Assembly (NCBI GenBank): GCA_018806985.1
Contig: JADANN010000213.1
Span: forward strand, 1 to 64,000
Source: Angiostrongylus vasorum
Lineage: Eukaryota > Nematoda > Chromadorea > Rhabditida > Metastrongylidae
DNA length: 64,000 nucleotides
Reading direction: 5' to 3'
Shown here: positions 12,393-23,618 of the stretch, piece by piece
Layout: each line of letters starts with the position of its first letter
Position numbering within the stretch: position 1 is the first letter of the stretch
Notes under the pieces: model-generated
Told to the model about the DNA's origin: nothing
Database searches by the model: none
What the model saw: the letters and a program-made list of their open reading frames with translations, nothing else
Program-made: the position numbers and the translations under genes

Positions 12393-13089
12393 GTTCACGC
12401 CATTACTACCGTTACTGTTGACAAAATGACCTTTCCTTTCTATCTACAAAGCAGCAAAATTCAATGCCCACTAATAAATGGTGAAAATCTTTATTGATCT
12501 CCACTGCCTTTCCGCGCGAGGTTACGGATTTTTGAACGGTGCCCTGAATTTGATTGTTTCTTGATTTTTAATAAGCATCGTTTCAGTCATGGCACAAGTG
12601 ATACAAGTTGGATTGAAGTAGTTTTCTTTACGGCTTGTTTACTCCCTGGAACTTGTCTCATAAACGTTGTTTTTTCCTGTATTATGCCCACTTTCAACAA
12701 CCTGAAGCTGAAATTCGAGGAGTACAACTATTACTTTGTCTCTTAAACAATATAATGCCAATGGTCGAAATCGCATGATTGTTCAGTAGCTGTGTATTTG
12801 TACTATTTCTTAATAAATATGGTATATGCCTTGTGATTAAGCATTCGAATAAAAATAATGCCTTCACCCCGCTGTAAGTGACTATTTGCGTATCTTAAAG
12901 ATGTTCCACAGAGCCATGGAGAAAGCTTTGCGCACTTGTTCATTCCATTTTGCACTGATCAGAGCTGAAAGCTGTCAAATGGGTTCTATTCGTTAAGTTA
13001 TGCGTAACCACATTTTTTGATTTGACGACCTTTTTCTTACTGTTCTAAAGTCTCAAGTCTTATATGAGCCACAACAATGCGAAAGGTAG
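12393..13089. other. unassigned spacer upstream of mariner relic
   Basis: No feature recognised. The part from about 12900 could be decayed mariner N-terminal sequence, but I cannot support that. Confidence 0.4.
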
Positions 13090-13500
13090 CGGGCGCTGAC
13101 AGTTGACGACGACTATCTGAAGACGATTACTGAGGCTTTTAAAAGCTGCTTAGGATTTACGGAAAAGGTCGGCATTAGCGATATGACGGTTGTTTGGATG
13201 ACATGGAAAAGCACGGAATGGAAGAAGAGCTAATAAAAACTGTTCCACGCTTTTTAGCGCCAGAATGCCCCCTATTTCTCAACAGTATTGCAGTATGCTT
13301 TGAGAAGTGGGTATTCTACTGAAACTGACGACGTTTGTAGTTGCTCAGAAAAGATGAAGCTTATAAATGCTTTCCAAACATGCTTAGAAATAGATTGTGA
13401 CGACTGCCTCTGGTCAACAGCCGGACCTAGCGACTAAAAAGTTTTGGAAGCCGATTTTTATTTAAACGCTAACCGAATGAAAGTTTTGTAACAACCTTGT
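13090..13500 (+). pseudogene. mariner-family transposase, decayed fragment
   Basis: Mariner transposases cut and paste their own element; they have an N-terminal helix-turn-helix DNA-binding region and a DD34D catalytic domain. Bases 13090-13230 encode RALTVDDDYLKTITEAF and EKVGISDMTVV, which match the second helix-turn-helix region of mariners (the TVDxDYLKxLxEA and EKLGVSHxTVxxHL pattern). After two stops and a frame change, 13269-13319 encodes PLFLNSIAVCFEKWVFY, matching the block around the first catalytic aspartate (PFLDRIVTCDEKWVLY pattern). Here the aspartate position reads F. A later piece, LLRKDEAYKCFPN, matches the QWLDKDExPKxFPK block. The element is dead: stops at 13231 and 13320, a frameshift and a lost catalytic residue. 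I could not find its terminal inverted repeats. Confidence 0.7.
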
Positions 13501-15142
13501 GTAAGCCGAAACATCCTAAAAGATAATCTATCAAAAGTTTCAAATCGTAGTTATAGGCTTACAGTTAAAGAGTGCTACCAAAAAATTCGATGAAGTCTTT
13601 GAAAAACTGTTGGATATGCATTCATAAGATGTCAGCCGAAAAGGTCCAATCCTTACTACAACGCGTGACCGAGCACATTTGAACAGCTAACGTTGCAGAT
13701 GATGATCGAATTAAGCTACTAATCTCCTTGATATCCTTCACAAAGACCATTTTATTCCCAACGAGTTGCACTTTTTCAAGCTCCCCCAACAACCACTTCC
13801 AGAGAGGAATTTTCGATGGCGTCTCAACAACTACTTATGAGATGAATCTTGGACACCCACTAGTAAACACTTTCAAAGAACCTTCCATAGCTGCTGTTGA
13901 AAGGCTGTCGAAAATTTCGTCGTTTTCTTTTACTCAGGAATCTGGCAGAATAAGAAGATGTGTATATTGTTGGCGAGAATTACCAACGCAACCGAATCAA
14001 CCGTTATCTTCGCGCCAACTTTCTACATTATGATGTGAAGTGATTCCTTTCTGATTGGCCACCCACACTAATTCAACATCTGATCATGACTAGAGGTGCG
14101 CCTAGACCTCAAAACTCATTGTGCAGCAGATTTTCATAACGACTGTGTGCATTTCCGGAGCAAAACCGTTGAGAGAGAGTGATCGTCCATGCAGAAGATA
14201 TAACGGTAAAGCTAAGTCATATCATTTCGAGCAGCCTAGGGAACCCATTTCATCTTGAAAAAGGAAGTTTCGTTTTCCCGCACAGGTGAAATCTTATTTC
14301 TCCGCTTTGCCATCCTGTACTATCCATGTATGTGACAAGCGACAAATAACGGCAGCAAGAATGGAAATCAGATTTTCGAAGGACATCGTAAAGATTGTAT
14401 ACAGATCTAATTCTACTAACGCCTTCAAAGTCTGACGTCGATGAAAGTGAGAATATCGACATCCTCACCCACCGTCATCATTCTCACTTCAATCATGGAA
14501 CGTTTAAAGCCAACCTTGCCGTGCACGATTCTTAATGATTCAATGGCCAAATCTGTGCAATACTGCTGAAGTGACGTTCATATTTTTAAGATATTGAAAA
14601 ACATGAACTCATTGTCAGAAGGGTTTTGTAAAACAAAGCGCTACCTTTTAGAAGAGAAAATCCGACGTTGAAGTTCAGACAATCTGGTTTTTAAATGATG
14701 GGTGGTCTATGATTTAAATTAGTGATAAACGGCTTAAATAGTGACTTCAATCTTTTCTATCCTAGAAAGAGAACAAATTTATAAGAAGACTTTAACATTT
14801 GCCAAATAGATTGGCCAAGTGAAGTGCTCAGGATCCCGTGTGAGTCGATGTGATCAAAAACGGATCAGTAGACGAAGATGCCTGCACGACAAAGATATCC
14901 CCTCTCGTCATGAATGTTTCGTCATTAATTTAACGACCTTTCAGCACCGTTTCTTTTCTAGGACAATCACCTGCAACCTGAATATTCTTCTTTCTTCAGG
15001 AAAGCGCGATAACTGGTATTAAAAGAAACTGTTCTACTGTCACTGTGTTTTAAAAAAAATCATAACAAAAAAAAACAACCCTCTTGCCGTTCAAGAAGGT
15101 GTTTTTACTTTAGGTTGTAAGCTGTCATCACAAATAAGGAAC
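13501..15142. other. unassigned spacer
   Basis: May include the rest of the decayed mariner up to about 13720, but the match becomes too weak to claim. Frames at 13728-14033 (plus) and 14250-14468 (minus) have no recognised family. Confidence 0.4.
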
Positions 15143-15438
15143 GCATGTGTCGAAGTCGTTAGAGATGCCCTGCAATACTCAAGTGGTCGTTGGTTCGATA
15201 CTGCGCTCCGGTCCCCTTTCTCTTTTTTTCAAGCCTTTCTATCGTTTCAATGTCGGCAAATTGGTACCAGACCTGTCTGGGAAGATCGCGCTACTGACTT
15301 TCGGTAGGCCACCGCAGTTATGGTGTGTTCCAAATATGCGTTCAATCACCTCTAATCATGCTATATGAAGTCGGGAGCTTCGCACATCCCTCAGAAATTG
15401 ATCAAGGCCTAACGGTTCATCTTTTCTCCTTTATCACA
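15143..15438 (+). repeat. SINE1 copy (diverged)
   Basis: Plus-strand copy with gttggttcgatactgcgctc as B-box region, the gtcggcaaattggtaccaga block, and a tail ending ttttctcctttatc. Confidence 0.8.
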
Positions 15439-15890
15439 AGAAAGGTAGTCTTCATACGCTTTTGACATGCAATGTAGAGCTCTGGTTGTTTTCACTGACG
15501 AGACATGAAAGACATAATTGTGTTTTATGATGTCCAATATTTTTACGACTTTATGTCACGAAATGTCAACAGACAACTATCCGGTCTCCCACGCCATCTA
15601 GCATATTAACCGTGTTCATATCTGGCAGAATAGGTGGGGGGTTATTTATCAGAAACAGTCCAAATTTACCCCTCGCGGAAGAGTAGTTTTAGGTCATTCT
15701 GATACGGAAACATTAATCAATTCAGCATAACAACGACAGGTTTCAGAACAAATGGGTCGAAACAGTTGGCAGTTTCGTGTATTGGGAGGCAAGGCTCCTT
15801 GGTCATCATGTCATGTATTGCAGTGAAACAAGACATGGGAGTTGGGGCGGTCTTAATTTTTGGTGGATTAATGTTGATACATTGCTTAGA
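15439..15890. other. unassigned spacer
   Basis: No supported feature. Frames that cross from here into 15891 owe their length to SINE1. Confidence 0.5.
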
Positions 15891-16153
15891 GGGCTCGTGT
15901 GGCGCAGTGGTCGAAGGCGCCCTGCAACACACATGTGGAATCGATCCCGCGTCCATGGACCACCAAGTTTTCCATTCCATCGGGGTCGGCAAATTGGTAC
16001 CAGACTTGTCTAAGAGGATAGCAGCACTGGCTCGTAAAAGCCAGATATGCATTCAATCACTTCCAAACGATGCTTAGTGAAGTCGAATGCATGGCGCATC
16101 CCTCATCACTGGGATTGATCAACGCCGAGAGCTTTATCTTTCATCCTTTTTAC
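15891..16153 (+). repeat. SINE1, reference-quality copy with A and B boxes
   Basis: The clearest tRNA-like head in the window. A-box tggcgcagtgg starts at 15900, and the B-box-like ggaatcgatccc starts at 15937, a 37-base spacing typical of tRNA promoters. The body includes ggcaaattggtaccagact and gaagtcgaatgcatggcgc, and the copy ends gagagctttatctttcatcc. The family is probably transcribed by RNA polymerase III from this internal promoter and moved by a LINE in trans (family knowledge; not shown here). Confidence 0.9.
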
Positions 16154-16500
16154 ATTGCATAAGAGTGTCTAGATAGAACGTTCACGAGCAAGGAATAGAA
16201 ATTTTGACTACATAGAGCGTGCTTGACGTCCCAACAATTTCTAGCACATGATAAGTTTTTAAAAAATTGTTCCTAATAAAAAAAGAAGAAGGAAACGCCA
16301 CCGAATCACTAAAGATGAACATAACCGTTGACACCAGCATGAACAGTAGAAGTTTTACTACTTGACAGAGTGAAAAATTGCTGGACTAGACACTTAGAGA
16401 ACGTCTTCATTGTAGATCCAATCTAAGAATCTTTTCCATTCGTTTCCTTGTATTGTAATAATTATTCAAATTATTCAGATATGGTTAGTTTCCTCTCAGC
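16154..16500. other. unassigned spacer
   Basis: No supported feature. Confidence 0.5.
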
Positions 16501-16891
16501 AGTTTACCGCCTCATCGTGGCTGGGAGGTGTTCCTGGGTGTCGGACTGCGATGTACAGCGGAGGGATTCGTCCACCCGGCGGAGTCTTTCAAGCTGAGAA
16601 GGAGTCCTGCGTTTTCATCATTCCATCAGGAAGCCCAGCTAAGAGCAAACAAACACAGGGATTCACCACCGTCTTGGTGTCAAAGTCGCATGGTGGTAGA
16701 TTCCCCTCTGATCCACAAGGGCTGTGACTGCCTGTCGTGGTGGCCACCTGGGGCAGACTTTGGCCAGGCTTTACTCGGGATTTCAGGGAACCACAATGGC
16801 TTAACCAGCAAATCTCCGAAAAATGATGATTATGCTGGGGCCCACACAACTAATGATGACGGGCCGTTCAAGTATCACCTAGGTAAGTAAG
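16501..16891 (+). repeat. R3 dispersed repeat, full-length copy
   Basis: Runs from agtttaccgcctcatcgtgg to a tail of caagtatcacctaggtaagt. Two opposed frames inside it (16528-16890 plus, 16589-16849 minus) are repeat by-products; they are not conserved as protein in the other copies. Confidence 0.85.
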
Positions 16892-17409
16892 CATTTTTAG
16901 ACTACTTTGTGGGCTGTTGCAGATTGACGCTCTGTGAATTCCACGTCTGCATAATCTGTTAACCGCTCGTTGAAGATAACTTTCCTCGCACTGCCCAATA
17001 AGTCCTGTTAGCGAGTTCTCAACTTGTCACAATATGAACTCGTCAACTTCTGTGGACCAGAAGGTAGCTTACCGTTACGCAGCTTCAGTTGCTCCACGAA
17101 AACAGCGATACTCTGATGTGAGCGCAACTTACCGATCCACCTCTTCAGGGCAACATAACTAGTCGAGTTCTAGGGAATGAATAAAAAATTCAAATTTGAT
17201 TGGATAACCGCGAACCACGCCTTAATAGTTCGACCATATTGGAATGCTGCATTCCATTTTCACAAGTTTTTCTCTCACGCGAGCATATCGAAGTTTTCAT
17301 GGAAGAACTAAAACTGCGTAATAGTAAGCTACCTTCTGACCCATAAAAGGGTAGATTTTCTTTCAGCTGCAAAGGCCGACGCCTAAATTTCATCCTTTAT
17401 GGACTTGTT
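16892..17409. other. unassigned spacer
   Basis: No supported feature. Confidence 0.5.
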
Positions 17410-17692
17410 AGGGTGCGTGTGGCTGGTTGGAGGCGCCACTGCAACACGCACGTGGAATCGACCCCCGCGCCTGCTACCCACCAGGCCTTCCATTCCTCTG
17501 GGATCGGGAAATTGGTACCAGAGTTCTCTGGGAGGGTAGCAGCACTGGCTCGATACATCGTAGGCCACGGCGAGTCGTTGTAAAAGCCAGATATACATTC
17601 AATCACCTCCAACGACACTTATTGAAGTCGAATGCAGGACGCGTCCCTCAGGGGATTGATCAACGCCCAGAGCTTTAGCCCTTATCCTTTTA
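17410..17692 (+). repeat. SINE1, full-length copy
   Basis: Plus-strand copy from gggtgcgtgtggctggttgg to agctttagcccttatcc. It keeps cgggaaattggtaccagag and attcaatcacctcc. Confidence 0.85.
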
Positions 17693-17827
17693 TGGACTTA
17701 TTGGTTTTTTGAAAACAAACAAAAAATGTTTTGATAAATTGAGGATACGATAGTTGTGAAGATGTCAGGATTTTTAGGAGAGACCTTGCGTTTTCCTTTC
17801 TAGGTACGAAATGAATGGCACCTTCGA

Positions 17828-17905
17828 CATTATTTATCCAATTATATATATCTATATGCAATTATTATAATGGCATATTATTATAATGGTGTGTAATATA
17901 ATATT
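17828..17905. repeat. A+T-rich simple sequence
   Basis: Imperfect TA-rich tract with repeated attattataatgg units, directly 5' of a SINE2 copy. Possibly a preferred insertion site. Confidence 0.6.
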
Positions 17906-18262
17906 ATGGAGCGGATAGCACAGTAGTGGTGATGTCGGTTACTACGAGCATGGTGCTAGTTCGATACCGCTTCCGGCCAACCATGCCTCTCATCCCTCCG
18001 GGGTGGGGAAATTAGTACCGGATTTGTCCAGGAAAAAAATTACTCTTCGCAATTTGATTGGGAACGCTGTAGCCCGGCTATCTCACGACTGCAGGGAAAA
18101 TCGACTGGAGCAACGACATTCGAGGTGAAATGAAAATCCTCAGGCAGTGGCCGAAACCACACGTAAAAGTTGGAAAACCTTCGTGGATGATGGATGCGAG
18201 GGAAACGAATCGAATGTGAGAAGTGCTGGGATCCGCGCATTAGACGTGAAGCCGGGTCATTT
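17906..18262 (+). repeat. SINE2, most complete copy
   Basis: About 350 bp. Head: ggatagcacagtagtggtga (A-box-like) then gtgctagttcgataccgctt (B-box-like), then catgcctctcatccctccgg and ggaaattagtaccgg, which resemble the SINE1 middle block. The 3' body is distinct from SINE1: it includes ggatgatggatgcgagggaa and tgctgggatccgcgcattag. The 66-codon minus frame inside it is a by-product. Confidence 0.8.
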
Positions 18263-18599
18263 AAAAAGCGAAAAAATATAATATTTTACGTAATTACTCG
18301 TTTTATATGTATAATTATGTATATGTTATATATCGTGAGAACACAGTGATATCAGCATTCAGAAGAGTTTCGATAAGCAAGAGCAGTCGAACTCTCTACA
18401 TTTACTGAGCAAATTTATACTGCGGTATCCAAGTAACTTTTTTGCCAATAAATAAAGCAAGTCAAGCCAAATGTGCAAATGTTAACAGCTGAAAGTGAAG
18501 AAGTCTGTAAAGACGCTTCGACAAATAAAAATCTGGTTCGCTTCCAGCATCGCAGTAAGAACTTGTTAAAAGTGTTCACCACTAAAATAATATGAAGTT
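18263..18599. other. A+T-rich spacer
   Basis: TA-rich at 18270-18340; otherwise nothing recognised. Confidence 0.5.
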
Positions 18600-19310
18600 A
18601 TTCATTACTTCCTCGATGAGCAAGCACGAGGTTGTCATATGACTGTTTTTTGACAAAAAGCTGACGTTTGGGTGGATTTCGCCCTTATCGGAATCTGGAA
18701 ACATTCGACCTGGAACGGTCAAGTTGACTGCAATCTACTCAGCTAACACCTCCATAACCAACACAGAAAAAACTACGAACCTAGATTTCAATCACATCGA
18801 AAACATGATAACTTTTTCGCACGTTTACCGTTTCCTACAAGTCTTCCACTAAGTATTTCACGTGAAGAGCAACCACACGGAATCCACATAGATGGGTAGT
18901 GTGCTTCTCACATTGAAATATCATTCTTAAATAATGTGTGAGGTCACTCGTTATGACGACACATTGCTAGCTGCATTTCATTTTCTGATTCTTGGAATTC
19001 ATCCAGAATGCTTCGACAGCTTTGCTCGATGAAGTTTTCGATTCCTGTGCGAGGACGGTAACTTCTAAATACTTTAAAATATTTCCCGTCATGTCGCTGT
19101 GTCTTATACGCTTTCAGTGTAGCATTTAGTTCAACTTTAAATTTGCCGACTAGGTGTTCTTCTAAACGGATGCACAGTGGTCTACCCGTTTTGCCAATGT
19201 GTCATCCCTGTACGCTTTACAAGAGATCAGATAAATCGTACCCGAGCTCAAGCAGTCGTGCTCTACCACTAGGGGCATAGTATGCAATTTTGCATTGTGC
19301 GTAGACGGTC
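18600..19310 (-). mobile_element. Penelope-like element PLE-A, 3' part (PLE-1)
   Basis: Penelope-like elements encode a reverse transcriptase followed by a GIY-YIG endonuclease and are flanked by terminal repeats (pLTRs). Read on the minus strand, about 19300-18960 encodes a decayed endonuclease: after GTIYLISCKAY the expected GDEYIGETGRP core is broken by a frameshift. Further left, 18610-18720 is the PLE-A terminal-repeat region, with gctgacgtttgggtggattt corresponding to the degraded hammerhead region of the copy at 41505. The order EN then terminal repeat agrees with minus orientation. Confidence 0.75.
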
Positions 19311-19689
19311 ATAGAGGCTATTGCGAACTAGCTAGCGCCTTAGAGTGCTCGGTGGTATTTCAATTACTCTAGCAGAATTCTCTAGCCAGCCCTTTCTAAG
19401 CAACGTATATTTATTGCATGTTTGAAAATGTAAAGCTTGAGATTCTTCTTTTGATCCTGCCTTTTTTATTTCCAGAATGACTTTTGACGGATTGGTTGAC
19501 GTTCATTTTTGGTTATACAGGTTGTTAGCGAAGCAAGCGCAAGGCGTTGTGAGTTTTCACCGTCTAATTTTTTGTTTGAAGGTGGACAGACGTCTTTTTC
19601 TGTTAACCGATTTTCCATCAGTGGTCTACCGCCTCCGATTCATTTTGGCTTAGTGGGAGTGTTCATTGCTTCGATCTGCCATGAATAGC
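19311..19689. other. unassigned spacer
   Basis: No supported feature. Confidence 0.45.
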
Positions 19690-19930
19690 GGGGTTTATTC
19701 TCTAGTAAAATCTTCTAAACTAATAAGGAGTTTGACGCTTCCACTTGGAAGCTCAGTAACAGAAGTCACTCTCATCCTAGTATCAAACTAATCAGTGGTT
19801 AGCAAATCTCCCTGTAATCCACATAGGGCCGCCGGCTGCTTGTGGAAGTGAAGAGCTGAGGAGGGTTTTGGCAAGGGTAACCTCAGCACTTCAGAGGCCC
19901 ACCAATCACTCAACCAGTAAAGCGCCAACC
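19690..19930 (+). repeat. R3 dispersed repeat, strongly diverged
   Basis: Retains short collinear R3 blocks (catcctagtatcaaactaat, ggttagcaaatctccctg, then ctcaaccagtaaagc) but is clearly older than other copies. Boundaries are uncertain. Confidence 0.45.
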
Positions 19931-20434
19931 CTTGCATGTTTCGCACGCTGGGAACTCCTCTCTATGATGTCGGTGGAGAGACAACTGGTGAGAGTCGATC
20001 ATTTCTCGGATTAAACAAGTTGTCAATGGAACCGGAATAAGAGAACACGGTAGAGCCACTGGTGGCAATAAACTCAGTGTGATAGCCCTAGAAGGAAGAG
20101 CATAAAAACGGAAGACCGAAATTTGGCCGTTAGTTCACAGAACAGCATGAGGATCGACGACATTCTCATGAACAGAAGATGGTGCCCCCTTCGAGAAATC
20201 GATGGTGCGATCACTCTGTAGTGGATCTTTTTAATGCACTCTCCATGCGATCAGGAAGAACAAGACAAGTGGTATGCGACGAGAATATTTGCAATGAAGC
20301 CCTCTTCTCTTATGAATGCTAGATTGAGGGGAACCCTAACGAAGGCTACAAGCTGCTTGTCAAAGTACTTAAAAGTTGTGCCCAACTCATCTCAGGCGCT
20401 CAAACAAGTTAAGACCATGTTTTCATCACTGCTA
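19931..20434. other. unassigned spacer
   Basis: No recognised gene. Frames here run into the foldback repeat at 20435. Confidence 0.45.
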
Positions 20435-20935
20435 AGAATGAAAAGAAAGATGAAGTTCAATGATGCTGAGATATTGGCAAAACTCCGGACCGCAGGTGTC
20501 TGCGGTGGGGAACGAACGCGCTATTGTCCTTTCCGGGGAGTAACGCGTTCACCACCACACCATGCGTGTCCTTCGTTTCGCCTGTCTCTCAGCTAGCCAG
20601 TATTTAAAAAAAGTAGGCAGTAAATAAAACGGTTAAGATTGTGATTATAACTAAAGCCTCAGCTTAACTGGGTTCGTTGCCGATTTGGGCTTCCCACATC
20701 AATCCCGCTGACCGGTGATTGCTGACGGCAAAAGATCGATAGAACTAGCTGAGAGACAGGCGAAACGAAGGAAACGCATGGTGTGGTGGTGAGCGCGTGA
20801 CTCCCCGGAAAGGACAATAGGGCGCTCGTACCCCACCGCAGACACCTGCGGTCCGGAGTTTTGCCAATATCTCAGCGTCATTGAAGTTATATTTCGCCAT
20901 ATACCCTGCCATTAAAAAAGAGTAAGCAGTAAATA
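20435..20935. mobile_element. foldback-type repeat FB3, facing inverted pair
   Basis: The plus unit (20440-20600) and the minus unit (about 20700-20900) are reverse complements over ~150 bases, including gaccgcaggtgtctgcggtg, ttccggggagtaacgcg and tctcagctag. The middle (20600-20700) holds aggcagtaaataaaacggtt and cctcagcttaactgggttcg, also found between the units of FB1 and FB5. The right end has the family terminus ccctgccattaaaaaagag. The inner part resembles a tRNA-like head when read on the minus strand (gtggtggtgagcgcg, then a ctcgtacccc stretch). Confidence 0.85.
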
Positions 20936-21994
20936 AAACGATTAAGAAAAATGAAGCTTATTCCTACTGCAACATATCTAACACAGCTAATGATGAATGC
21001 CAGCTTTAGATAATTTTTGCAGAAAGGCTTACGCTGATGTGGACAGAAAAAAGTTATTTGGAGCTGCGTGAAAACGATTTAGTCTGAAGAAGAACCATTG
21101 GGTTAGTGGAATTATAATGCTTTGCTATCCGTTCTAATAAAAAGTGCGAAACTACTATCGCATCTCGCAATGGCTTATACGTCAACCGAAAATGTCTAAA
21201 CCAATCTTCTTCGTCCTACAATTCTCGTCTTGGTTGCCGAAATCTCCGCTAGAAAAAAAGCCGCCGGAGATCCTATATCCTAAGGTTTGAACTGTAGCAG
21301 AACACATGATGAGAAGCACAGCTCCAAAAATCCTATAATATTGCAGTTGACTTCTTTCGAGCTGGGAGCCACAAACTACATGTGTCTCTAGGAAACCATA
21401 CGGCATTTTTATCCCCGAAGGAAAAAATTTCCAGACCAGTGAAAACAATAGACCGCGCTCAAGTTGCCCGATAAGGTTGGTCGAATGGACACTAGTAAGT
21501 ACCGCCCAATATGCTTACTGATTGTACAGTTCACAAACATGATCCTACTTCACATATAAAACATTCAGGATGTTGAGTTGAGTTGACTCGAGTTAATTGA
21601 ACATTATGCAAACCTTACCGCGAGTCATACAAATCTGTCGACAATACATTTACCCGTTCTCCTAACTTTTATCAGCTAAAAAAACACTTGACAGTGTTGA
21701 ACCAAGTGCAATAATATCAGTGATCTCTAGCTAAGTGCTGTCGTAACCGCACTTCTAAATGCTTTGCATTTACCGCTTACCAATCGAATGGCTTGCTGAG
21801 ATGACATCATCTCTACAAAATTCTTCATTTCCGTACTACAATGGATAATGAATCGACTGGACTGTGATGATAAGGACATATGCATTAAAGGAGTACTTCG
21901 GTCAAATCATCACTTTTCTGAGAACATGAGCATCCTCTTGAAGAGTTAAGAGATGCAAAAGAGACGACGTTCACTGAGCCCAACAAAGAGCGAT
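20936..21994. other. unassigned spacer
   Basis: No supported feature; the 88-codon minus frame at 21182-21448 has no family signature. Sequence just upstream of 21995 may be more of the decayed LINE. Confidence 0.45.
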
Positions 21995-22115
21995 TAGATT
22001 GAAAATAGGACGAAGACTCAACTAGTGGACCCAAAACTTCGTACCCACCTTTTTAATTCAGAAGTCCTCCCAGGGCTGTGTTATGTAGCAGAGATGTGAG
22101 AGACGTGGTACTTCA
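21995..22115 (+). pseudogene. LINE (RTE-like) reverse transcriptase C-terminal fragment
   Basis: Bases 22025-22108 encode VDPKLRTHLFNSEVLPGLC followed by YVAEM and a stop. This matches the region after the RT palm in RTE/Craniata-type LINEs (the pattern LRAHLFxSTVLPALxYxSETW), as also seen in copy C near 37750. It lies on the plus strand, opposite to the three RTE copies, and is too decayed to assign a subfamily. Only this short block is recognisable. Confidence 0.6.
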
Positions 22116-22682
22116 ACAGGCCTAAAGTTGTCATTCCAGCCTTGTGCACTCGAGTGGGGAAATTGTTGGAATAATCGGTTCAGATTTAGAGCTTAGCTTG
22201 AAAAAAGTGAGTGGATTATGGAATATATAACAGCAAAGGAAAAAGTGGTGAAAAACAAGAACCGAGGACAAGCAACTGAACTCTCATTCCTTCACACACC
22301 AACTGATAAGGCACTAATGCACTCGAAGTTGCAACGTTACATAGGCAAGATAACAGTATATTCAGAGAACACACTGTGGAGGGGATCGCGTTGGAGAATT
22401 CATTCTTCGTACAAGCAGGAGAAGGATTTCAGAAAGGCCGCCTACCTGACCAAAGGGAAGCGAACAGCTGTGTAATAAATGTCAGAAATCATGTTACACA
22501 TGTGAAGTGTTTTAACGATAACTCCAAGACTAGATATGTCAGCAGATGTATTTTTGCGATGTCTTAAGCATAGAGGAGGATGTTCAATGCTGCAACAATG
22601 GAAGGAACATGTTATAATTTGGCTGATGCTTGTTGTGGACGAGGGACAGACGTATATGCTAACAATGGAAACCTAAGTGATA
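22116..22682. other. unassigned spacer
   Basis: Contains a lysine-rich 85-codon plus frame (22218-22475) with no recognised family and no supporting copy. Confidence 0.45.
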
Positions 22683-22926
22683 AAAAAGGATAAAGCTCTC
22701 GGCGTTGTTTATTCCATGAAGGATGCGTCACGATTTTACTTCGTTAAGCATCGTTAGCATCATTCGAGGTAATCGAATGCTTATCTGTTGTATAAAATAA
22801 CTCGCGGTGGGCTAAGTACCAATTTGCTGAGCCCGGAAGGATGGAAGGCTTGGCGAGACTAGGGCGTGGGGACCAACCTCAAGTGTATTGCAGGGCGTCT
22901 CCGACCACAGTCCTACACGTGCCCCT
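22683..22926 (-). repeat. SINE1 copy with internal deletion
   Basis: Minus-strand copy from aaaaggataaagctctcggc to the A-box end. About 30-40 bases are missing between ctcgcggtgggc and taccaatttgctgagcccgg. Confidence 0.8.
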
Positions 22927-23275
22927 AGAAACCTAATAACCTTTTTAAAATGTGCCAAACTGGAATTTTCCACTTATCTAACATTAATTTAATACGGCAA
23001 GAGATCGTGAAATTGCAGACACCTGATTGAATAGAAGATAAGGAAAAAATTTGCGTATTCCAAAGAGCGTTCAAAAAAAGCATCGTTGCTCGAGTCCTTA
23101 TACGAGGACATAAAATGCAACTATCACACCCAAACCGTTGCGCTTATCTATGATTGTCCCTTGTTTTTAGTTTTTGTAGCATTAACTTCTCTATGCAGTA
23201 AAGCTTTAAAGCATTTATGACTCGTGCCACCTACAGTGCCGTTTGGGGAGCACACTGCTGAACTTTCCTCCTTAC
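22927..23275. other. unassigned spacer
   Basis: No supported feature. Confidence 0.5.
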
Positions 23276-23618
23276 GATTTATCGCCTCATCGTGGCTGAG
23301 AGGTATTCCTGGGTGTCGAGGTGCGATGTAGAGCATCGTGGGCATTTCCATCAGAAAGCCCAGCTAAGAAAGTAAACCAATACCAGGATCCACTATCATC
23401 TTGGCATCAAACTAATCGCATGGTGGCAAATCACCCTCTGATCCTCAAAGGTGGCGATTGCCTGTGGTAGTGACAACCTGGGGCAGACTTTGCCCCGGTT
23501 GACCACGGGATTCCAGGGAACCGCAGTGGCTAAACCAGCAAAACTCCGAAAAAACGGAAATTATGCTGGTACCCCCACAAGCGGTAAAAGTGGGCCATCC
23601 TAGTATCCAAGTAAGTAT
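23276..23618 (+). repeat. R3 dispersed repeat, near full length
   Basis: From atcgcctcatcgtggctgag to ccatcctagtatccaagtaa, with the ctaaaccagcaaaactccga block. Slight internal shortening after the head relative to the 16501 copy. Confidence 0.85.

Noticed and set aside
16528..16890. 120-codon plus frame
   Set aside because: Contained in an R3 copy; the frame is broken in the other R3 copies.
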